A DNA stretch of 64,000 bases, taken from NCBI RefSeq assembly GCF_000311785.1, contig NZ_HE978535.1, positions 62,001 to 126,000 of the forward strand, in the 5' to 3' direction. The notes below the pieces were generated by a model that worked only from the letters and a program-made list of their open reading frames with translations, searched no databases and had not been told where the DNA came from. Of the stretch, positions 58,025 to 64,000 are shown one piece after another; position 1 is the stretch's first letter; the number at the start of each line of letters is the position of its first letter. The translations under genes were made by a program, and so were the position numbers. Source of the stretch: Brevibacillus massiliensis (lineage in GTDB: Bacteria; Bacillota; Bacilli; Brevibacillales; Brevibacillaceae).

Positions 58025-58900
58025 GTGGCACTTTTTGGCCGATTGGCTACAGCAATGGTCACTCCTTTTGACCAGCAATTACAGATTGATTTTGAAAAAA
58101 CCGAGCGCTTGATTGACCACCTTCTGTCGACCGGTACCGATGCACTGGTAGTAAGCGGCACGACAGGCGAGTCGCCGACGCTGTCAGCAGAAGAGAAACT
58201 GGCGCTGTTTCGCCATGTTGTCCAGTATGTGAACGGGCGCTGCAAGGTGATTGCCGGTACCGGGAGCAATGATACGGCTTCCAGCATCGCCTTTACCCAG
58301 GCTGCCGAGGCTACCGGAGTGGACGCCGTCATGTTTGTCGCCCCGTATTACAGCCGGACATCCCAGGAGGGGCTGTACCAGCACTTCAAAGCACTCGCAG
58401 AGTCGACCCGGCTGCCTGTCATGCTGTACAATGTACCGGGAAGAACAGCGGTGAACATGACGGCGGAAACGACCCTGCGCCTGGCGAAACTGCCCAATGT
58501 CGTCTGCGTGAAGGAAGCATCCGGCAACCTGTCGCAAATCGCAAAGATCATCGAGCATGCGCCGGAAGGCTTTGAAGTATACAGCGGCGATGACGGTCTC
58601 ACCTTGCCGGTTCTGTCAATCGGCGGAGTAGGAGTGGTCAGCGTAGCCAGCCACATTGTCGGAGCGCAGATGCAGGAAATGATACGTGCTTTCTTTGCCG
58701 GAAAAATGGATGCCGCAGCGGCACTCCATCGAAAGCTGCTGCCCGTTTTTGAAGGGCTGTTCGCTTTTCCCAGCCCGGTGCCGACGAAGACCGCCCTCGA
58801 GAAGATGGGCGTAGCTGTCGGCGGGGTCAGGCTGCCCCTCGTCCCGCCCAGCGATGAGGAACGGGCCTTTATCCATTCACTCCTCTCTGACAACGTATAG
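58025..58900 (+). CDS. dapA: 4-hydroxy-tetrahydrodipicolinate synthase
   Basis: Condenses aspartate semialdehyde and pyruvate. 291 residues. The Schiff-base lysine is Lys163 (VVCVKEASGN), and Tyr135 (MLYNVPGRT) belongs to the triad. SGTTGESPTLSAEEKLALF binds pyruvate. AAAGGATGA is about 10 bases before this GTG; an ATG at 58013 sits one base after AAAGG and would be too close. Its product feeds both lysine and dipicolinate. Confidence 0.95.
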   Translation: MALFGRLATAMVTPFDQQLQIDFEKTERLIDHLLSTGTDALVVSGTTGESPTLSAEEKLALFRHVVQYVNGRCKVIAGTGSNDTASSIAFTQAAEATGVDAVMFVAPYYSRTSQEGLYQHFKALAESTRLPVMLYNVPGRTAVNMTAETTLRLAKLPNVVCVKEASGNLSQIAKIIEHAPEGFEVYSGDDGLTLPVLSIGGVGVVSVASHIVGAQMQEMIRAFFAGKMDAAAALHRKLLPVFEGLFAFPSPVPTKTALEKMGVAVGGVRLPLVPPSDEERAFIHSLLSDNV

Positions 58901-58917
58901 ACAAACAAGAGTGTCTC

Positions 58918-58952
58918 AACGCTTCCGATGCGCATCGGAAGCGTTTTTTTTA
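58918..58952 (+). terminator. Terminator after dapA
   Basis: A near-complete palindrome (AACGCTTCCGAT and its complement around GCGC) followed by T8, a strong intrinsic terminator that closes the dpa/dap operon. Confidence 0.95.
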
Positions 58953-59051
58953 TCGGTGTGGAAGCATCAAGCAGATTCGCCGGAGCGGCCTGACGAACAG
59001 GACGAGCTTCAAATTCTCCTGTCATCAGGACATTCTGACGTTGTATTGTTC

Positions 59052-59081
59052 TTGTTTTTTCTTTTTATGATCGGGTATAAT
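59052..59081 (+). promoter_or_regulatory. Promoter of rnjB
   Basis: TTGTTT (59052-59057), an 18-base spacer and a perfect TATAAT (59076-59081). No TG upstream of the -10. The stretch between it and the dapA terminator shows nothing else. Confidence 0.72.
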
Positions 59082-59144
59082 ATATCTAAGTGATTTGGGG
59101 CGGTTTAGTAAGTGTAACGACAACTAAATATAGGAGGTAAGAAT

Positions 59145-60821
59145 TTGGCGAAGTCCAATCATCAAGTTCTCATTTTCGCCCTGGGCGGAGTAGGCGAAAT
59201 TGGGAAAAACATGTACGTGATTCAAGCTGATGACGACATCGTCGTTATTGATGCTGGCCTAAAATTCCCTGAAGAAGAAATGCTGGGAATCGACATGGTC
59301 ATACCAGATATCACGTACCTCGAGGAAAACCGCGAAAAAGTACGCGGAATTATCATTACGCACGGGCATGAGGATCACATCGGCGGTTTAAGCTACGTTT
59401 TGCGACACCTCAACGTACCCGTATACGCAACCAAACTCACTCTGGGACTCATCGAAGCAAAACTGAAAGAAGCGGGCATACTGAATGAAACCAAGCGTCA
59501 TCTTATCAATGGAGACTCAGAGATTACCCTTGGAAGACTCAAGGCCACGTTTTTTCGAACAAATCACAGCATTCCCGATTCTGTTGGCGTCTGTGTAGAA
59601 ACTCCGGAAGGCACGATTGTTCACACAGGCGATTTCAAGTTTGACATGACGCCGGTCAACAATCAAAACGCTGACATAGCCAAGATGGCTCAGATCGGAG
59701 AGCGCGGCGTGCTGTGTCTGCTTTCAGACAGCACCAATGCCGAACGGCCTGGCTTTACGGCTTCGGAGCGAACCGTAGGTGCGGCGCTGCGGGATGTGTT
59801 TCTCAAGGCGACGGGAAGGATTATTATTTCTACCTTTGCCTCCAACGTTCATCGCATCCAGCAGGTGATCGATGCTGCGGTGGAGCACAATCGAAAAGTA
59901 ACCGTAGTCGGACGCAGCATGGTAAACGTGATGAACATCAGCATGGACCTGGGTTATCTGCACGTTCCGAACGGGATCATTGTGGAACCGGAAGAAATAA
60001 ACAAGCTTCCAGCCGAAAGAGTTGTCATACTGTCTACAGGAAGTCAGGGAGAGCCGATGTCCGCGCTCACCCGCATGGCCCGATCCGCCCATCGGAAAAT
60101 AGACATCCTGCCAGGTGACACAGTTGTTATTGCAGCAACACCGATTCCTGGAAACGAAAAGTACGTCGCCCGGACGATCGATCAGCTCTATCGGGCGGGG
60201 GCAGATGTCATTTATGGCGGACACGGTCCTAACGGTACGGTTCACGTTTCTGGTCATGGCAGTCAGGAAGACCTGCGGCTGATGCTCAATTTAATCAAAC
60301 CGAAGTACTTTATACCCATCCACGGCGAATTTCGCATGCTGCGGATGCACAGCATCCTCGCAGAACAAGTCGGGATTGAACCGGACAACATCTTCCTGCT
60401 GGACAATGGGGATACAGTCGAAATTTCGGGCGGCGTAGCCCGCTACGGGCCAAAGGTGCCTTCCGGAAACGTGTTGATCGACGGACTGGGTGTTGGCGAT
60501 GTAGGGAATATCGTATTGCGTGACCGCAAATTACTATCACAAGACGGAATACTGGTGGTTGTTGTTACACTCAGCAAACAAAATGGCACGATTCTATCCG
60601 GTCCGGATATCATCTCTCGCGGATTTGTCTACGTCCGTGAATCGGAGGAACTGCTTGATGAAGCAAATCGCCTTGTCACCCAAACACTGCAAAAATGCAT
60701 GGATGAAAATGTAAATGAATGGTCCTCTTTGAAGAACAACGTGAAAGATGCGTTGGGGCGCTATCTGTACGAACAGACAAAAAGGCGCCCGATGATCCTT
60801 CCGATCATCATGGAGGTGTAA
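59145..60821 (+). CDS. rnjB: Ribonuclease J
   Basis: A metallo-beta-lactamase/beta-CASP endo- and 5'-exoribonuclease, 558 residues. IITHGHEDHIGGLSYVLRHL has the full HxHxDH metal motif. HTGDFKFDMTPV and the beta-CASP SDSTNAERPGFTASERTVG follow, with the C-terminal domain at about 450-558. At this position B. subtilis has rnjB (RNase J2), so the symbol rests on synteny; the sequence alone does not separate J1 from J2. TTG start after ATAGGAGGT. Confidence 0.92.
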   Translation: MAKSNHQVLIFALGGVGEIGKNMYVIQADDDIVVIDAGLKFPEEEMLGIDMVIPDITYLEENREKVRGIIITHGHEDHIGGLSYVLRHLNVPVYATKLTLGLIEAKLKEAGILNETKRHLINGDSEITLGRLKATFFRTNHSIPDSVGVCVETPEGTIVHTGDFKFDMTPVNNQNADIAKMAQIGERGVLCLLSDSTNAERPGFTASERTVGAALRDVFLKATGRIIISTFASNVHRIQQVIDAAVEHNRKVTVVGRSMVNVMNISMDLGYLHVPNGIIVEPEEINKLPAERVVILSTGSQGEPMSALTRMARSAHRKIDILPGDTVVIAATPIPGNEKYVARTIDQLYRAGADVIYGGHGPNGTVHVSGHGSQEDLRLMLNLIKPKYFIPIHGEFRMLRMHSILAEQVGIEPDNIFLLDNGDTVEISGGVARYGPKVPSGNVLIDGLGVGDVGNIVLRDRKLLSQDGILVVVVTLSKQNGTILSGPDIISRGFVYVRESEELLDEANRLVTQTLQKCMDENVNEWSSLKNNVKDALGRYLYEQTKRRPMILPIIMEV

Positions 60822-60828
60822 GAGACTG

Positions 60829-60858
60829 CAGGCAGCGGGCATTCGCTGCCTGTTTGCA
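60829..60858 (+). terminator. Hairpin after rnjB
   Basis: CAGGCAGCG and CGCTGCCTG form a 9-bp stem with a 6-base loop, followed only by TTTGCATT. This is probably a weak terminator, allowing transcription into tepA. Confidence 0.6.
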
Positions 60859-60936
60859 TTGGAGAAAAATGCATGATTTGGCGACTGGCAATCCATACTA
60901 TGAGGGGCATAACGCTCTGGCAAAGGAGGTATGGAA

Positions 60937-61674
60937 ATGCCGACGAACGACAACCCGCCGCAGCCGGCACCCGACGAAAATCCCGGGAATGACGACTCGA
61001 AGAAGCGGCTCATGGACACGATCACACAGTTGGGGCAAACCAACGTGCCGCAGCTGGAAAGCAATATCTACTGCCTCTCCATCATCGGACAGGTAGAAGG
61101 GCATGTGCAGCTGCCTCCTCAAAACAAGACGACGAAATACGAGCATATCATTCCGCAGTTGGTCGCCGCCGAGCAGAACAAGAAAATCGAAGGGGTCTTG
61201 GTGATCCTGAATACGGTCGGCGGAGACGTCGAAGCAGGGCTGGCGATCGCCGAGATGATCGCCTCTTTGTCCAAGCCAGCGGTGACGCTCGTGTTGGGAG
61301 GCGGGCACAGTATCGGCGTGCCGATTGCCGTGGCAGGCCGATATTCCTTCATTACGGAAACGGCGACGATGACGATCCATCCCATCCGGCTGACCGGTTT
61401 GGTCATCAGCGTTCCGCAGACTTTCGAATACCTCGACAAAATGCAGGATCGCGTCATCCAGTTCGTCGCTCGCCATTCGAAAATCACCGAAGAGAAATTC
61501 AAGGACCTCATGCTGAGGACCGGGGAGCTGACGCGCGACATCGGTACGAATGTGATCGGCGCAGATGCGGTGAAATACGGGTTGATTGACGAAGTGGGCG
61601 GCCTCGGCAAAGCGATCGCCAAATTAAACGCACTGATGGACAGCGTGCGCAGCAGCGAGCAGGTGATGCAATGA
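60937..61674 (+). CDS. tepA: ClpP-fold protein TepA (YmfB)
   Basis: A serine-protease-like protein of the ClpP/crotonase fold, 245 residues. [20 protein letters not shown] and the nucleophile motif [16 protein letters not shown] (Ser near residue 125) are present, and [12 protein letters not shown] holds the His. TepA was described as a translocation-enhancing protein. It has a Pro/Asp-rich N-terminal tail and no signal peptide. AAAGGAGG is spaced for the second ATG (60937), not the one six bases earlier. Confidence 0.92.
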   Translation: MPTNDNPPQPAPDENPGNDDSKKRLMDTITQLGQTNVPQLESNIYCLSIIGQVEGHVQLPPQNKTTKYEHIIPQLVAAEQNKKIEGVLVILNTVGGDVEAGLAIAEMIASLSKPAVTLVLGGGHSIGVPIAVAGRYSFITETATMTIHPIRLTGLVISVPQTFEYLDKMQDRVIQFVARHSKITEEKFKDLMLRTGELTRDIGTNVIGADAVKYGLIDEVGGLGKAIAKLNALMDSVRSSEQVMQ

Positions 61675-61898
61675 TCCTCTATACGACCATGCCGCTGGAC
61701 ATTGTCTTCGAAAACATGGATCAGGTAGAGAAGCAGGTGATTCGCGAGGTTACCTTTGGCTCCGTAACGATGCTGGTAGAGCCAGTCAATCAATACGAAG
61801 CCAAGATCGTGCGCTTGATCAGCCCCGATCCGCAGGACTATCTGAATCCGCGCTTCGCACCCGGCCAAAAAATCGCCTTTCGCCCTGATTTCTCATAG
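61671..61898 (+). CDS. ylzJ: YlzJ-like protein
   Basis: A 75-residue soluble protein of the YlzJ family, found next to tepA and spoIIIE in Bacillota. [16 protein letters not shown] and the later [12 protein letters not shown] are conserved. Function unknown. Coupled to tepA by ATGA. Confidence 0.88.
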   Translation: MILYTTMPLDIVFENMDQVEKQVIREVTFGSVTMLVEPVNQYEAKIVRLISPDPQDYLNPRFAPGQKIAFRPDFS

Positions 61899-61904
61899 AC
61901 TATC

Positions 61905-61934
61905 TGTATTTCTTCTATTTTCCTGTGGTATACT
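61905..61934 (+). promoter_or_regulatory. Promoter of spoIIIE/ftsK
   Basis: A weak TGTATT (61905-61910), an 18-base spacer and TATACT (61929-61934), with TG at 61926-61927 (extended -10, TGGTATACT). Confidence 0.65.
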
Positions 61935-61950
61935 AGATTCGATAAGAGAC

Positions 61951-61979
61951 GCAGCCGGCATGTTCTCGGCTGCCTTTTC
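61951..61979 (+). terminator. Hairpin in the spoIIIE leader
   Basis: GCAGCCG (61951-61957) pairs with CGGCTGC (61967-61973), then CTTTTCATT. It lies after the promoter and before the ribosome site, so it may be a weak terminator for tepA-ylzJ or an attenuator of spoIIIE. Confidence 0.55.
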
Positions 61980-62006
61980 ATTCTGTGCAAGGGAAGGAGG
62001 CGTGCC

Positions 62007-64000
62007 ATGGGCAGAAGAAAAAAAATCATACGCCATGGTCCTCAGTCCTTCGTTTGGAATTAACGGGCCTTGTTATTATTGTGTTATCCCTGATCGGGCT
62101 GTGGAAAAGCGGCTGGTTTGGAAAAAATGTGCTCGGCTTTCTGTTTCGCTTTGCCGCCGGTTCGTGGGATTTCGTCATCCCGCTGCTGTTGATCGCCTTT
62201 TCCCTGCGGCTGATGTTTACCCGTAAGACGCCGCGGTTGACGCCGCAGCTGTTCGGCTGCCTGCTGATCTTTATGGCGGTGCTGACGTGGGATCACCTGC
62301 TGTTCTACAAGGAGATTACGGCGAACGGAAGCTTTGCCGGGCAGAGCATCATCCGCGTGACGTTTGACCATTTGATGCTCGACCACAAACAGGACGTGTC
62401 CACCACCGAGGTAGCCGGCGGAATGATCGGAGCCGTTCTCTTCGCTTTTAGTCAAGGACTGTTTGGCATAGTCGGCACAGGTTTGCTGATTGGACTGCTC
62501 TTTCTGGTCGGTTTGATGTTTATCTTCAACCTTTCCTATGTCGATATCCTGCTGTTTTTCAAGGAAAAGCTGCAAAATACATACCGGAAGACAAAAGATT
62601 CGATCAAGGAATCCGTCCAGCTGCTGACCGAAGAGGGAGAAAAGCGCAAACAGCGTCAGGAGGAAAAACGGAAAAAACTGTCAGAACAGGTTAAGGCGGC
62701 AGACGAAAAGGCTTCGCCTGACAGCGAGGGCATCGCTTCTCCGGCAACGGGCTGGGATGAGGCTGAACCGGCAGAGGAGGAGAACCAATCCTTACCGGTT
62801 GCTCCGGTCATCCGGGACTTTACGGAGCGGCTGGACCACGAACCGCAGGCGGCTGGTGCGGTTGTCCCCCCGCCACAGGTGAATTCGACCCTGACGATAA
62901 AGGTGAAGCCCAAACAGCCGGGGCGCACAGAGGCGCAAAACGGCTCTGCGGATGACAACGCCGACAGCGGATTCGACAGTCTGCTCCAGACTGCCGGCGA
63001 AGACAGTACATATGTCATTCCCAATCTGCAGATGCTGGCCCGTCCCAAACCGCATGCCGGGGGGAAGGATGTCGACCACAACTCCAATGCGGCAAAGCTC
63101 GTTCACACGTTAAAAAGCTTTGGCGTCAGTGCGATCGTCTCGGAGGTGCACCGCGGACCTGCGGTTACCCGCTACGAAGTCCAGCCGGCGACAGGGGTGA
63201 AGGTAAGCCGGATCGTCAGTTTGACCGATGACCTGGCGTTGGCGCTGGCTGCCAAGGACATTCGTATCGAGGCGCCGATACCCGGCAAGTCGGCGATCGG
63301 GATCGAAGTTCCCAACACCGAGGTAGCCGTGGTGACGCTTAGGGAAGTGCTCGAATCGGGCAGTTACCGGGATGCCGCAGCGAAGCTGACAGTGGCGCTT
63401 GGGCGGGACATCTCCGGCGAACCGATTGTCGCGGATCTGGCCAAAATGCCCCATCTGCTGGTAGCCGGAGCTACCGGAAGCGGCAAGTCGGTCTGCATTA
63501 ACGGTTTGATTATGAGCATTCTATTTAAGGCAAAACCGCATGAAGTAAAATTGATGATGATTGACCCGAAAATGGTAGAGTTAAACGTCTACAACGGGAT
63601 TCCCCATCTTTTGGCGCCGGTCGTGACCGATCCCCGCCGCGCTTCCGTGGCGCTGAAAAAAGTGGTGGCCGAAATGGAGCGGCGCTACAATCTGTTTGCC
63701 AAGATGGGCAGCAGAAACATCGAGATGTACAACCAGCAGATAACAGACAGTCCGCTGCCGTACATCGTCGTCATCGTCGACGAGCTGGCTGATTTGATGA
63801 TGGTGGCTCCCGGGGACGTAGAGGATGCGATCTGCCGGCTGGCACAGATGGCCCGGGCAGCCGGGATCCATTTGATCATCGCTACGCAGCGTCCGTCCGT
63901 AGACGTCATCACCGGCGTGATCAAAGCGAATATTCCGTCGCGGATTGCGTTCGGGGTTTCATCCATGGCGGATTCCCGCACCATCCTCGACATGGGCGGA
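62007..64000 (+). CDS. spoIIIE: DNA translocase SpoIIIE/FtsK (3' end missing, 5' frameshift)
   Basis: An AAA-type DNA pump of the division/sporulation septum. An AAGGAGG site precedes ATG at 62007, giving MGRRKK, but that frame stops at 62061 after an A8 run (62018-62025). The frame one base off continues without a stop to the window end. It reads a basic tip, then four membrane helices ([20 protein letters not shown] and following), a charged linker, the FtsK alpha domain and the motor with Walker [13 protein letters not shown] and Walker [15 protein letters not shown]. One extra A would join the two. Synteny with ylzJ upstream favours SpoIIIE over a second FtsK. The gamma domain lies beyond the window. 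Confidence 0.9.

Overview
The window is a contiguous piece of a Bacillota chromosome in which every gene I can support lies on the + strand. Gene order follows Bacillus subtilis closely, from the fla/che operon through rpsB and on to spoIIIE. Dipicolinate synthase (dpaA/dpaB), mlpA and spoIIIE/ftsK point to an endospore former. The base composition is visibly GC-richer than B. subtilis. A TIGR02530-type flagellar operon gene, a DUF342/FapA-like gene after sigD and a MltG-like gene before rpsB suggest Paenibacillaceae, probably near Brevibacillus. The family placement is inference. No phage, transposon, CRISPR array, rRNA or tRNA was seen.

Region 1 (1-25337) is the distal part of the fla/che operon. 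It runs fliI (5' end cut by the window), fliJ, a MotE/YlxF-like gene, fliK, a TIGR02530-type gene, flgE/flgG, swrD, fliL, fliM, fliY, cheY, fliO, fliP, fliQ, fliR, flhB, flhA, flhF, flhG, cheB, cheA, cheW, cheC, cheD, an unknown membrane protein, sigD, a DUF342 protein, an unknown protein, a SwrB/DUF6115-like protein and an MltG-like protein, ending at a terminator. These encode the type III export apparatus, hook, switch, chemotaxis core and flagellar sigma factor. flgD, which normally sits between fliK and flgE, is absent. In its place are strong palindromes.

Region 2 (25338-40139) holds translation, isoprenoid, lipid and replication genes: rpsB, tsf, pyrH, frr, uppS, cdsA, dxr, rseP, ispG, proS and polC. 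Terminators follow rpsB, tsf and proS. Region 3 (40140-48485) is the nusA-infB operon: rimP, nusA, rnpM (ylxR), ylxQ, infB, ylxP, rbfA, nrnA, truB and ribF. It is driven by an extended -10 promoter followed by an attenuator-like hairpin.

Region 4 (48486-64000) holds rpsO with a structured leader, pnp, ylxY, mlpA, ymxH, dpaA, dpaB, asd, dapG, dapA, rnjB, tepA, ylzJ and spoIIIE/ftsK, which runs off the window. The dpaA-dapA block links aspartate-pathway (diaminopimelate/lysine) enzymes with spore dipicolinate synthesis.

I did not find a convincing undescribed system; most of the window is conserved core genome. The points most worth checking are the missing flgD with its palindromes, two poly-A frameshifts (ymxH and the spoIIIE start), the loss of the catalytic motif in YlxY, several structured 5' leaders, and a run of extended -10 promoters with weak -35 boxes.
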